Shown here one piece after another: positions 27,236 through 36,106 of a stretch of DNA of 64,000 bases. The first letter of the stretch is position 1, and the number at the start of each line of letters is the position of its first letter. The position numbers and the translations under genes are program-made. This DNA comes from Diaphorobacter sp. HDW4A (GTDB lineage Bacteria > Pseudomonadota > Gammaproteobacteria > Burkholderiales > Burkholderiaceae_C): positions 1,674,001 to 1,738,000 of the forward strand of contig NZ_CP049910.1 in the NCBI RefSeq assembly GCF_011305995.1. The letters run 5' to 3'. The notes beneath the pieces are model-generated. The model ran no database searches and was not told the origin of the DNA. It saw nothing but the letters and a program-made list of their open reading frames with translations.

Positions 27236-28381
27236 ATGAATTTTGATCTCACCTCCGAGCAGGTCGAACTGCGAGACCAGATACGCCGCTTCATGCAGCG
27301 CGAAGTCACGCCGCTCATCGAGAAAAGCGAAGCCGAACGCAAATTCCCGTTCGAGCTGTTTCCCAAACTCGCCGAGTTCGGCTACATCGGCGGCGTGCTG
27401 CCTGAGTCCGAGGGGGGCCTTGGCATCGACTATGTGACCTGGTCGATGATGTTCGAGCAGCTTGGCTACCATTGGTTGTCCTTGCGCACCATGATGAATT
27501 GCACCAACGTACCGCTGTTGATGCTGGCAAGCCGGGGAACGCCCGAGCAGAAGGAGAAGTACCTCAAGCCGCTCATCGAAGGCAAGCGCTCCATCTTCAC
27601 CGCGATCACCGAACCGAACGTGGGATCCAATCCGGCCGCCGTTCAGACGCGCGCGGACCTCAAGGGCGATCACTACGTCATCAGCGGACGCAAGCTGTGG
27701 ATCAGCAACGGTCTGTGGGGCGACATCGGCATCGTGGTTGCTCGCACCTACAGTCCGGACAGCGATGGCAAGCTCTCGCTTTTCATCGTGGATGCCAAGG
27801 AGTCGCCATTCGAGCGTCGCGCCGTCGAGACCATGGTGCTGCGCTGCACGGGTACGGCAGAACTGGGCTTTTACGACGTGAAGGTGCCGCGCGAGAATCT
27901 GCTGGGCGAAGAGGGCGAGGCCATGCGGGTCACGTTGGCGGGCCTGGATGCTGGGCGTCTGCACATTGCGCACGGTGCCGTGGGCGCGGCGCAGGCCGCG
28001 CTCGATCTGGCCACCGACTATGCGAAGAATCGCGTGCAGTTCGGCAAGCCCATCGGCAGCTTCCAGTTGGTGCAAAAGCACATTGTCGACATGACGATGC
28101 GGGTGAACGCGGCACGGGCCCTGTCCTATCAGGCCTCGTGCGCCATGCAGCAGGGCCGCGCGACGATGGAATGCGCCATCGCCAAGCTCTACGCGACCGA
28201 GGCCGCGCACGAGGTGGCCAACATGGCGCTGCAGGTGCATGGTGGCCAGGGTTATGCCGTGGGCTACCCCATCGAGCGCATCTTCCGTGACACCCGTGGC
28301 GGCACGATCCCCGAGGGCACGACGGAGATCCAGACGTTGATCATCGGACGCAGCCTGCTTGGCATGTCCGCTATCGCGTGA
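27236..28381 (+). CDS. Acyl-CoA dehydrogenase
   Basis: This 381-residue FAD enzyme introduces a 2,3-double bond into an acyl-CoA. FAD-binding and family motifs include FTAITEPNVGSNPAAV and the LQVHGGQGYAVGYPIERIFRD region. The catalytic base is in GTIPEGTTEIQ near the C-terminus. It begins 41 bases after the SDR and runs into the MaoC gene, so it belongs to the same operon. The product enoyl-CoA is presumably hydrated by that MaoC protein. Confidence 0.92.
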   Translation: MNFDLTSEQVELRDQIRRFMQREVTPLIEKSEAERKFPFELFPKLAEFGYIGGVLPESEGGLGIDYVTWSMMFEQLGYHWLSLRTMMNCTNVPLLMLASRGTPEQKEKYLKPLIEGKRSIFTAITEPNVGSNPAAVQTRADLKGDHYVISGRKLWISNGLWGDIGIVVARTYSPDSDGKLSLFIVDAKESPFERRAVETMVLRCTGTAELGFYDVKVPRENLLGEEGEAMRVTLAGLDAGRLHIAHGAVGAAQAALDLATDYAKNRVQFGKPIGSFQLVQKHIVDMTMRVNAARALSYQASCAMQQGRATMECAIAKLYATEAAHEVANMALQVHGGQGYAVGYPIERIFRDTRGGTIPEGTTEIQTLIIGRSLLGMSAIA

Positions 28382-28389
28382 GGAGTCCC

Positions 28390-28902
28390 ATGTCGCAATC
28401 GACCTTGATCGAAATGCCGGTAGCCGATCTGAATACGTTGACTCCAGGCGGCTACTTCTGGGAAGACCTTCCAGTCGGGTTCAAGTACCAGACCGCTTCG
28501 CGAACCATCACCGAGACCGACGTGGTCGCCTTTGCCACGTTGACTGGCGATCTGAATCGTGCCCATGTGGATGAGGAAGCCGCACGCAACGGCCCATTCG
28601 GACGACGCATCGCACACGGGCAACTGGTGGTGTCGTACATGGCGGGGCTCAATACGCGAACCGTCGTCAATCAGCTTCTCGAGCCCTCCATGCTCGCGCT
28701 GCTGGGCACAGAGTGCCGCTTTCTCAGGCCGACCTTCATCGGCGACACCATCACGGTGAATATCGAAGTTGTCGAGGCTCGTCCCTCGTCCAAGCCTGAT
28801 CGAGGGATCGTCAAGTTCCGGCGCAATGCGGTGTCGCAACGTGGCGAGGTGCTCGTCGAATGCATGGTGAGCATGATGTTCAAGCGCAAGGAGGTGAAAT
28901 GA
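28390..28902 (+). CDS. MaoC-family (R)-specific enoyl-CoA hydratase
   Basis: This 170-residue hot-dog-fold hydratase has the MaoC hydratase motif around TGDLNRAHVDEEAARNGPFGRRIAHGQLV, with the catalytic aspartate and histidine in DLNRAHVD. It adds water to an enoyl-CoA made by the preceding dehydrogenase. GAGGAG ends three bases before the chosen ATG at 28390; an upstream GTG at 28378 was rejected. The stop overlaps the next ATG (ATGA), so translation is coupled to the acyl-CoA ligase. Confidence 0.88.
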   Translation: MSQSTLIEMPVADLNTLTPGGYFWEDLPVGFKYQTASRTITETDVVAFATLTGDLNRAHVDEEAARNGPFGRRIAHGQLVVSYMAGLNTRTVVNQLLEPSMLALLGTECRFLRPTFIGDTITVNIEVVEARPSSKPDRGIVKFRRNAVSQRGEVLVECMVSMMFKRKEVK

Positions 28903-31052
28903 ATCTGGCCGATCAACCGAGTCTGTTTTCGGACCTGCATCTGTTGTTCAACCCGCGCTCCATTGCGTTGGTGGGCGCTTCCAGCCGCAGCGACAGCGTG
29001 GGCGGGCGCACGCTCGACAACCTGCTCGAGGTGTCCGAGCTGAAGGGGCCGCTCTATCTGGTCAATCCGACGAAGTCCGAAATCCGTGGCGTTCCCTGCT
29101 ACCCGTCGGTCAAGGATCTGCCCGAGGCGCCGGATGTCGCCATCGTCACCGTGCCCGCCCAGTCCGTCGTTCAGGCGCTGGAAGAGTGCGCCGAGAAGGG
29201 CACCCGCTTTGCCATCGTGCTGACCTCCGGGTTCGGTGAAACCGGCGAAGAGGGCAAGCGTGTCGAGCAACTCATGCGCGGCATCGCCGAGCGCAGCGGG
29301 ATGCGCATCTACGGACCGAACTGCCCCGGACTCAACAACATCAACGCGAAGCTGGGCATGTCGTTTTCACCGGCGTTTCGTCTCGACCTGACACCTGGCC
29401 CCATCGGCCTTGCGACGCAGGGCGGTGGATTGGGCCGCACGGTGATGCAGTCGATGGAACGCGGCATCGGCGTGGCCGCGTGGGCGTCGTCGGGCAATCA
29501 GGCGGATCTGGAGGTCAGCGACTTCATTCATTACATGGCCGATGCACCGGATGTGAAGGTGATCGTCACTGTCATCGAGGGTTTCAAGAGCGGCGAGAAA
29601 TTCGTCGCTGCGGTCCAGCATGCGGCAGCCAAAGGCAAGCCTGTGGTGGCGCTCAAAGTGGGCAAGTCGGAATACGGCATTCGCGCCGCGCAGTCGCACA
29701 CAGCCTCCATCACAGGGTCCGCCCAGATCAACAGCGTGGTGCTCAAGCAGCTCGGCGTGATCGAAGTGGATGACATGGACGAGCTGGTCGACACGGCGTG
29801 GCTGCTCGCTCGGCAGTTGCCCACGGGCAAGGAAAAGCTGGTCATCTATGGACCGTCGGGCGGTGCCGTCACGCTGGCTGCGGACAAGGTCGGCAGTGCC
29901 GGGTTGAAGCTCGCCGAATTCGAACAGGCCACCACCGAGAAGCTGAAGGCCGTGCTGCCGGATTACGCCGCCATCGGCAATCCGGTGGACGTGGGAACGG
30001 AAATCTTCACCAACTCGCGGCTCGTGGACGACACGCTTCAGGCCATCGTCGAAGACCCCGAGGTGGCGCTCGTGCTCTACACCTTTCCGCTCGACTACGG
30101 CAAGGTCATGCGCGAGAACGCGGAGAGCGCGATACGCGTGCAGGCTCACACGAACGTGCCGATTCTTCCCGCATGGATGAGTGATCGTCTCGGCGACGGT
30201 TATCACGCGCTGGTGAAGGCGGGGCTGGTTCCTTCTCGTTCGTTGAACAACGCGGTGCGTGCCATAGGGCACTGGATAGCGTGGGGTCGCTGGCTCAGGA
30301 ATCGCGATCCGGGCTTCACACCCTTGCCGGTGGGTGAGCCGTCGGCATCGGCACAAGACGTGCCCACCAGAACACTGACCGAAGCGCAAGGCAAGCAGCT
30401 CTTGTCCGATGCGGGAATCGCGTTCCTGCAGCGCGGCGTCGCGGCGGATGTGAATGCCGCAGTGCACATGGCAGATGCCATGGGCTACCCCGTCGTTGCC
30501 AAGATCGTGAGCCCGCAGATCGCGCACAAATCCGAGGTGGGCGGGGTCGCCATTGGCCTGAAGGACGCGCAGGCGGTGCGCTCGGCCTGCGAAGCCATCC
30601 TGATTTCCGTGAAGGCCAAGGCGCCACACGCGACCATCGACGGTCTGTTGATAGAACGCATGGCACCCGGTGGTGGCATGGAGGTCTTCATCGGCGTGCA
30701 GCGCGACGCGGTCTTCGGTCCCATTATGAGCTTCGGCCTCGGCGGTATCTATGTGGAGGTCTTCAAGGACATCAGCCGCCGCATGCTGCCGCTCACCCCC
30801 GCCAGTTGTGCGGACATGGTGCGCGAGGTGCAGTGCTTCCCATTGCTTGATGGAGCGCGCGGCAAACCGAAGTGCGATCTCGCCGCGCTGGAGGCGCTGC
30901 TGCTCAAAGTGTCGGACTTTGTGGTGAATCATCCGCAGGTGCAGGAAATCGACCTGAACCCCGTGTGGGTGGGACCGGAGGGCAGCGGTGCCATCCCGCT
31001 TGATGCGGTGGTGATCGTGGAAGCGTCTCTCAATAGTTCATCGGAGCAATAA
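28899..31052 (+). CDS. Acetate--CoA ligase (ADP-forming) family protein, fused alpha/beta
   Basis: This 717-residue protein belongs to the NDP-forming acyl-CoA synthetase superfamily. The N-terminal part has a CoA-binding Rossmann domain (PRSIALVGASSR) and ligase-CoA domains. The phospho-histidine is expected in AAQSHTASITGS. The C-terminal ATP-grasp domain from about residue 500 contains SEVGGVAIGL and GGGMEVFIGVQRD, ending in EIDLNPVWV. It makes or consumes an acyl-CoA with ATP/ADP instead of AMP. AGGAGG precedes the ATG, which overlaps the maoC stop. A homologous gene lies in module B (41784-43898). Confidence 0.9.
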   Translation: MNLADQPSLFSDLHLLFNPRSIALVGASSRSDSVGGRTLDNLLEVSELKGPLYLVNPTKSEIRGVPCYPSVKDLPEAPDVAIVTVPAQSVVQALEECAEKGTRFAIVLTSGFGETGEEGKRVEQLMRGIAERSGMRIYGPNCPGLNNINAKLGMSFSPAFRLDLTPGPIGLATQGGGLGRTVMQSMERGIGVAAWASSGNQADLEVSDFIHYMADAPDVKVIVTVIEGFKSGEKFVAAVQHAAAKGKPVVALKVGKSEYGIRAAQSHTASITGSAQINSVVLKQLGVIEVDDMDELVDTAWLLARQLPTGKEKLVIYGPSGGAVTLAADKVGSAGLKLAEFEQATTEKLKAVLPDYAAIGNPVDVGTEIFTNSRLVDDTLQAIVEDPEVALVLYTFPLDYGKVMRENAESAIRVQAHTNVPILPAWMSDRLGDGYHALVKAGLVPSRSLNNAVRAIGHWIAWGRWLRNRDPGFTPLPVGEPSASAQDVPTRTLTEAQGKQLLSDAGIAFLQRGVAADVNAAVHMADAMGYPVVAKIVSPQIAHKSEVGGVAIGLKDAQAVRSACEAILISVKAKAPHATIDGLLIERMAPGGGMEVFIGVQRDAVFGPIMSFGLGGIYVEVFKDISRRMLPLTPASCADMVREVQCFPLLDGARGKPKCDLAALEALLLKVSDFVVNHPQVQEIDLNPVWVGPEGSGAIPLDAVVIVEASLNSSSEQ

Positions 31053-31055
31053 AGC

Positions 31056-31841
31056 ATGGCAGTCAAAACAGAAATCGGCTACACGACGCCCGACGTCATC
31101 ACGGTGCGTGGCAAGAACCTTTCCACTGAAATTTTCGGCAAATTCGACTTTGTCGACATGATCTACTGGCTGAACTTCTCGCGCATGCCTGAGCCGCGCG
31201 AGAAGGCCATGGCCAACCTGATTCTGGTCGCTGCGGCAGACCACGGACTCACCCCCAGCGCGCTGTCTGCGCGGTTGACCTTTCTCGGCGCGCCCGAGTC
31301 GGTGCAGGGCGCCATCGCCTCCGGTTTGTTGGGAGCCGGTAGCCGCTTTCTTGGAACCGTGCAGAACGTGGCCGAGATGCTCAAGAAGGGCGCGGAGGAC
31401 CTCGAGACCTCTGCAGACGATGCCACCGTGGCGGCCTGCGCGCTCAGATTGGTGCGCACCCATCGTGAAACCCGCACTCCGATCTCCGGCCTCGGTCACA
31501 ACATCCATGTGCATGGCGATCCCCGCGTTCCGGTACTGCGTGACCTTTCCGAGCAGCATGGCTTCTACGGAAAGCACTGGCGCCTCGCGCTGGCGATTCC
31601 CGGGGCTCTGGAGCAGGAAGTGGGCAAGCGTCTTCCACTCAATGGTGCGGGCGCGCTCGGAGCGATCATCGCCGACATGGGCCTCGATGGAATCTTTGGG
31701 CGCGGCCTGATGCTGGTGGGGCGTGCAGCGGGTTTGGTCGCGCATGTACGCGAAGAGGCGGAGCACCCGACCGGACAGGAGCTTTGGGATCTGGTGCTCG
31801 ATCAGGATCCGCGCAACGTCAAAGCCAACCGGACGAAGTGA
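31056..31841 (+). CDS. Citryl-CoA lyase-like protein (citrate synthase superfamily)
   Basis: This 261-residue citrate-synthase-fold protein is much shorter than citrate synthase (about 430) and close to citryl-CoA lyases. A catalytic histidine lies in ISGLGHNIHVHGDPRVPVL, the counterpart of the GH..DPR motif in citrate synthases. The C-terminal part has NGAGALGAIIADMGLD in place of the usual NVDFYSG. The first citrate-synthase histidine seems to be missing (GLLGAGSRFLGT). The family splits citryl-CoA into acetyl-CoA and oxaloacetate. A retro-aldol/Claisen cleavage of a related 3-hydroxyacyl-CoA is the likely role. It starts three bases after the ligase. Confidence 0.82.
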   Translation: MAVKTEIGYTTPDVITVRGKNLSTEIFGKFDFVDMIYWLNFSRMPEPREKAMANLILVAAADHGLTPSALSARLTFLGAPESVQGAIASGLLGAGSRFLGTVQNVAEMLKKGAEDLETSADDATVAACALRLVRTHRETRTPISGLGHNIHVHGDPRVPVLRDLSEQHGFYGKHWRLALAIPGALEQEVGKRLPLNGAGALGAIIADMGLDGIFGRGLMLVGRAAGLVAHVREEAEHPTGQELWDLVLDQDPRNVKANRTK

Positions 31842-31846
31842 AGGCC

Positions 31847-32920
31847 ATGGCACCACTCAAAGGCATACGCATTCTGGATTTCACCGAACTGCTGCCGGGT
31901 CCCTTCCTGTCGCAAAATCTGGTGGAGTTGGGCGCGAGCGTGACCAAGGTCGAGCGGCCGCCGCATGGGGACAACGCCCGATTGATGGCGCCGGGCGTGT
32001 TCAATGCCGTCAATCGCGGCAAGGACTGCATTCGGATCGATTTGAAGTCGGAAGCTGGGCGTGCGCGGGTCGAGCTGATGCTTGGCGATGCGGACGTTTT
32101 GCTGGAGGCCTACCGCCCCAGCGTCATGAAACGGCTGGGGCTCGACTACGAGACGCTGAGCGCGCGCTTCCCGCGCTTGATCTATGCATCGCTCAGCGGC
32201 TATGGGCAGTCTGGCGTGCGGGCGCTGTGGCCTGGGCACGATCTCAACTATCAGGCCACCAGTGGCGCGCTGGCGCTATCCGGTCTTCCTGATGGCAGGC
32301 CGGAGCATGTGTTCGGTCTGCCGGTGGCCGATCTCTGTGGTTCGATGTACGGATTGAGTGCGGTGTTGGCCGCGCTCATCCAGCGTGGGCAAACCGGGCG
32401 CGGCCAGCATCTTGACATTGCGCTCGCGGACTGCCTCGCGCATTGGATGAATCCGCGTCTTGGCAGTTTTCAGGCGCAGGGGCTGAACACGCTTGCCGAG
32501 CAGCGCTGTGATGTGCTCGACAAGCCCGCCTACGGCGTCTTTCGATGCAGGGATGCGCAGGACATCACCATCTGCGCGCTGGAAGACCACTTCTGGCAGC
32601 GGCTGGTCGAGGTGCTTTCGCTCGATGCCTTTGCCGGGGCTGAATGGCTGGACTACGAGCATCGCGCCGCGAACGCGACAGCCATCCGCAAGCTTATGGC
32701 CGAGCGGGTGCTGCTGCGCGAAAGTGCCGAGCTGCACGATACGCTTGTCGCGGCAGACGTCCCGGTGATGCGACTGGTGACGCCTTCAGACCTGCTGCAG
32801 GCCAGCGCGAGGGCCGGGCGTTCTTTGCAGGCGCATGACGGCAGTGCCTTTGTCCGTTTTCCTGTCCAGCTCGACGGCATGGGCGCGGACATGGCTTCCA
32901 GTGGGGCGGGCAAGCCATGA
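31847..32920 (+). CDS. CaiB/BaiF family protein, alpha-methylacyl-CoA racemase-like
   Basis: This is a 357-residue class III CoA-transferase superfamily protein. The N-terminus IRILDFTELLPGPFLSQNL is typical. GHDLNY near residue 129 resembles the GHDINY of alpha-methylacyl-CoA racemases, where the histidine is catalytic, and VADLCGSMYGL near 158 resembles the catalytic aspartate segment. Racemase activity on a 2-branched acyl-CoA is therefore as likely as CoA transfer. The start lies five bases after the preceding stop, and the stop overlaps the next ATG as ATGA. Confidence 0.85.
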   Translation: MAPLKGIRILDFTELLPGPFLSQNLVELGASVTKVERPPHGDNARLMAPGVFNAVNRGKDCIRIDLKSEAGRARVELMLGDADVLLEAYRPSVMKRLGLDYETLSARFPRLIYASLSGYGQSGVRALWPGHDLNYQATSGALALSGLPDGRPEHVFGLPVADLCGSMYGLSAVLAALIQRGQTGRGQHLDIALADCLAHWMNPRLGSFQAQGLNTLAEQRCDVLDKPAYGVFRCRDAQDITICALEDHFWQRLVEVLSLDAFAGAEWLDYEHRAANATAIRKLMAERVLLRESAELHDTLVAADVPVMRLVTPSDLLQASARAGRSLQAHDGSAFVRFPVQLDGMGADMASSGAGKP

Positions 32921-34113
32921 ACACGACGCAATCCGCAATGTCTGCGAGTGCCTGCGGCATGTACCGCAATACCGTGCTGGAGCGGGTGGTGCACGGCCAG
33001 CCGTTCGAGCAGGCTGCGGTGACTGACGTGATCGCACGTGGCGTGAAGCGCGTCCTCGTGATCGCTTCGCCGCGTGCAAGTGATACGGCCACGCTGGCCA
33101 GTCTGGAGTCTGCGCTGGGCGGGCACCACGCCGCAAGCTTCTGCGGAGCCTTGCCGCATGCGCCCACCCAGTGTGTGATGGAGGGCGCTGCGCTGGCGCG
33201 GAGGTTGCGAGCGGATCATCTGATCGCCATCGGAGGCGGGTCGGTCATCGACACAGCCAAGGCGGTGGCATACGCATTGAGCGCGGGCGACACGAACCAT
33301 TCATCGGTGCTGCTCGATGCTCCCGACGCGGGCAGCGTCGACCCTGGATCGCGTCAATGGAATGCGAGCGAATGGCTGGGCGTCACTGCCATCCCGCAGA
33401 CGCTTTCGGCGGCGGAGTACACATGGTTTGCGGGAGTCTCCGACCCGGAGCGCAAGATCAAAAAGATCGTGGCTCACCCGGCCATGGCGCCGCGCACGGT
33501 GATTCTCGATCCGAGGCTGACGCTCGAGTTCGCTTTGCCCACATTCCTTGCAAGCGGCATCAAGGCCGTCGATCACGCTGTCGAGCGATTGACCGCATTG
33601 CACAGCCATCCCATATCGGATGCGCTGAGCATCCACGCCCTCGGGATGCTGCTCGCGTCATTGCCGGCGGTGCACTCCGCGCCCGGTGATCTGGAGGCAA
33701 GGCTGCAATGCCAACTGGCGTCATGGCTGTCGATTGCGGGTGGATCAGCCGGTGTGCGCACCGGCGCAAGCCATGCACTCGGGCATGTACTTGGCGCGCA
33801 TGCGGGGGTGGATCACGGACTCACGTCGTGCGCACTGCTTCCCTCGGTTCTGCGTTGGAATCTGACGCACAACCGGGCGCAGCAGGCACGCGTGCTGTCC
33901 GGACTGGGGCAGGGCGGTGATGTGCTTGCACCCCTCATCAGCCAGTGCATTGCGCGGCTGGGACTGCCAACGAGACTGCGCGATATCGGTGTTCCCAGCA
34001 GCGATCTGGCCGAGGTCGCTGAGAAGAGCCTGCACGATCCCGGAATGCGGCACAACCCCCGCCCGGTTCGCAGCGCCGCTGATGCGCTGGAAATTCTGGA
34101 GATGGCCTGGTAG
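32917..34113 (+). CDS. Iron-containing alcohol dehydrogenase family protein (maleylacetate reductase-like)
   Basis: This 398-residue group III alcohol dehydrogenase/maleylacetate reductase-type protein has the nucleotide motif IAIGGGSVIDTAKAV near residue 104. Metal-region histidines are in GASHALGHVLG and VDHGLTSCALLP. At the first metal-ligand position, where alcohol dehydrogenases have Asp (MDALTHAIE), this protein has IKAVDHAVE. The aspartate seems replaced by Lys, and maleylacetate reductases also deviate here. Coupled by ATGA to the CaiB-family gene. It likely reduces or oxidises a keto/hydroxy acid in module A; substrate unknown. Confidence 0.83.
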   Translation: MNTTQSAMSASACGMYRNTVLERVVHGQPFEQAAVTDVIARGVKRVLVIASPRASDTATLASLESALGGHHAASFCGALPHAPTQCVMEGAALARRLRADHLIAIGGGSVIDTAKAVAYALSAGDTNHSSVLLDAPDAGSVDPGSRQWNASEWLGVTAIPQTLSAAEYTWFAGVSDPERKIKKIVAHPAMAPRTVILDPRLTLEFALPTFLASGIKAVDHAVERLTALHSHPISDALSIHALGMLLASLPAVHSAPGDLEARLQCQLASWLSIAGGSAGVRTGASHALGHVLGAHAGVDHGLTSCALLPSVLRWNLTHNRAQQARVLSGLGQGGDVLAPLISQCIARLGLPTRLRDIGVPSSDLAEVAEKSLHDPGMRHNPRPVRSAADALEILEMAW

Positions 34114-34119
34114 CGATCA

Positions 34120-34143
34120 GACTGCCATAAAGAAGAGGCAGTC
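34120..34143 (+). other. Intercistronic hairpin before the Bug protein gene
   Basis: GACTGCC (34120-34126) pairs with GGCAGTC (34137-34143), without a T tract. It stands seven bases after the alcohol dehydrogenase stop. Such hairpins can protect or process mRNA, which would let the binding-protein gene be expressed differently from the enzymes. This is inference. Confidence 0.4.
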
Positions 34144-34181
34144 GGTCACAAGATTGAGTTCACTAAAAAGGAGACATTGAA

Positions 34182-35150
34182 ATGAAGAAGCTTGTTTACT
34201 CGGTGATGTGGATGGTGGGTTGCGGTTTGATGCAGACCGCCGGTGCCCAGAGCTATCCCGACCGACCCATCACGCTCGTCATCCCGTATACGGCCGCAGG
34301 CATCACGGACGCGTCGGGGCGACTGGTTGCCAAGAAGCTGTCGGAGCGGCTGGGTCAGCCCATCGTCATCGACAACCGACCGGGCGCGGGCGGTGCAGTC
34401 GGTGCCGAATACGCCGCGCGCGCCAAGCCGGATGGCTATACCCTGTTCATGGGCACGCGCGGTACGCAGGTGACCAACGCGATGACGCAGAAGGACGTGA
34501 AGATTCCACCGGCCAGCGATTTCGCTTCGGTCTACGGCTTCATTGATGCCGCGACCGTCATCGTGGTGAGGGCCGATGCTCCCTACAAGACGCTTCCCGA
34601 GCTCGTTGCATACGCCAAGGCCAACCCCGGCAAGCTGAGCTACGGCACAGCGGGCAACGGATCGGCGGCGAATCTCACGGGCGAGCTGTTTCAGGACATG
34701 GCCGGAATCCAGATGACCCACATTCCCTACCGCGGCAGCGCACCGGCTGTACAGGACCTGCTGGGCGGAGCCGTTCCCGTGGCATTCGACTACCCCGCAA
34801 CGACGGCAAGCTTCATCAAGTCGGGCCGACTCAGGGCGCTGGCCGTCGTCTACGGCGACCGCATCAAATCGCTGCCGGACGTGCCGACCACGGCGGAGGC
34901 GGGCGTGAAGGGCGCCGAATCGTCGAGTTGGATGGGCATTTTTGCGCCGGCCAAGACACCGAGGCCGATCATCGACCGTCTCAGCAAGGAAATGGGCGCG
35001 GTCATGCAGGACCCAGAGATTCAGCAAAAGATATCGGATTTGGGCGCGATCCCATTGCAGGCGGACAGCAAGGGACTGGACAAGTTGATCGATGAAGACC
35101 AACGCCGCTGGTCGGAAGTGCTCAAGCGCGTCACGATCAACTCGAACTGA
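34182..35150 (+). CDS. Bug-type tripartite tricarboxylate transporter substrate-binding protein (module A)
   Basis: This 322-residue periplasmic binding protein of the Bug/TctC family has a signal peptide of about 22 residues ending TAGA-QSYPDRPIT. The family start YPDRPITLVIPYTAAGITDASGR has AAGITD where most have AGGxxD. PGAGGAVGAEYAARAKPDGYTL and the C-terminal VPTTAEAG are typical. Ligands of this family are mostly carboxylates. No TctA/TctB membrane genes lie nearby, which is common for Bug proteins. GGAGA precedes the ATG. Position suggests it captures the module A substrate. Confidence 0.9.
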   Translation: MKKLVYSVMWMVGCGLMQTAGAQSYPDRPITLVIPYTAAGITDASGRLVAKKLSERLGQPIVIDNRPGAGGAVGAEYAARAKPDGYTLFMGTRGTQVTNAMTQKDVKIPPASDFASVYGFIDAATVIVVRADAPYKTLPELVAYAKANPGKLSYGTAGNGSAANLTGELFQDMAGIQMTHIPYRGSAPAVQDLLGGAVPVAFDYPATTASFIKSGRLRALAVVYGDRIKSLPDVPTTAEAGVKGAESSSWMGIFAPAKTPRPIIDRLSKEMGAVMQDPEIQQKISDLGAIPLQADSKGLDKLIDEDQRRWSEVLKRVTINSN

Positions 35151-35228
35151 CACCGCACTCCGGGCAGGACATGGGGCTGAAGCCACGTCTCCCGCGTTGG
35201 AGTGAAGAACACAGGAAGAAAGGGCATC

Positions 35229-35870
35229 ATGCTGTTCGACATGGAGACACTGGATCTCGCACGCAGCTACAAGCTGCTTTCTTCCACGATCGTGCCGAGG
35301 CCCATTGCCTGGGTGGTGAGTCAGGATGCGAACGGCGCGGTGAATGCCGCTCCTTATTCGTTGTTCAATTTCTTTGGCGGCCATCCACCCATCGTCTGCA
35401 TCGGAATGGGACAACCCAAGGGCAGGGACAAAGACAGCCTCGCCAATATCCGCGCTACTGGAGAGTTCGCCATTAACATGGTGACTGCCTCGCTCGCTCA
35501 GGCCATGAACACAACGGCCGTCCCGTTTCCGGCAGACGTGAACGAGCTGGAAAAAGCCGGTCTGGAGACTGCGCCCTGCACCAGGATAAAAGGCCGCAGA
35601 ATCGCGAGCAGCCCGCTGGCATTGGAATGCAGGCTTCAACAAATCATCGACGTGCAGCCCTCATCGGTGATCGTGGTGGCCGCCGTTCAGGCGGTGCACA
35701 TCGATGATGAATGCGTCAAGGACGCAGGGCGCTGCCACATTGACAGCGCGCGCTTTGCCGCCATCGGACGCATGGAGAGCCCGGGCTGGTACACCCGCAC
35801 GTCAGATCGTTTCGTGATGCAGCAACTGAGCGTGGAGCAATGGGAGGAACGTCAGGGGCCATCCAACTGA
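35229..35870 (+). CDS. Flavin reductase family protein
   Basis: This 213-residue FMN-binding split-barrel protein is related to flavin reductases and flavoprotein oxygenase partners. The family pattern is visible in SSTIVPRPIAWVVSQDANGAVNAAPYSLFNFFGGHPPIVCIG. It may supply reduced FMN or act as a small oxidoreductase. ATG 35229 with GGAAGAAAGGG upstream was preferred to GTG 35202. No flavin-dependent monooxygenase is beside it, so its partner, if any, is elsewhere. Confidence 0.82.
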   Translation: MLFDMETLDLARSYKLLSSTIVPRPIAWVVSQDANGAVNAAPYSLFNFFGGHPPIVCIGMGQPKGRDKDSLANIRATGEFAINMVTASLAQAMNTTAVPFPADVNELEKAGLETAPCTRIKGRRIASSPLALECRLQQIIDVQPSSVIVVAAVQAVHIDDECVKDAGRCHIDSARFAAIGRMESPGWYTRTSDRFVMQQLSVEQWEERQGPSN

Positions 35871-35881
35871 GCTGGATGGCC

Positions 35882-35929
35882 GCCATTGCCTCAGCCATTG
35901 CAGCCATTGCAGCCATTGCAGCCATCATT
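35882..35929 (+). repeat. Short tandem repeat, 9-base unit GCCATTGCA
   Basis: Three exact copies of GCCATTGCA (35894-35920) are flanked by diverged copies, GCCATTGCC at 35882 and GCCATCATT at 35921. It begins 12 bases after the flavin reductase stop and lies about 180 bases before the next start. A 9-base unit keeps frame. Confidence 0.8.
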
Positions 35930-36106
35930 GACGCGTGTTGAGGTTGCATCGGGGCACAGATGCATGTCTTGGGATTGGCGATGTCCTGTGACAAAAATCG
36001 TTCGTGAACGTTCTTCTTGTCCTTGGCATGTTTGCGTCCCGAGCGCATCATGTCATCAATGCTTCCCGGAAACTGGGAAACCCCAACGGTCCATCAAGGA
36101 GCTTCC

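Noticed and set aside
29367..30932. A 521-codon open frame on the minus strand opposite the ADP-forming ligase
   Set aside because: It is a shadow of a well-supported gene and has no ribosome site or domain.
35882..35929. CRISPR array
   Set aside because: The unit is 9 bases with no spacers. It is a simple tandem repeat.
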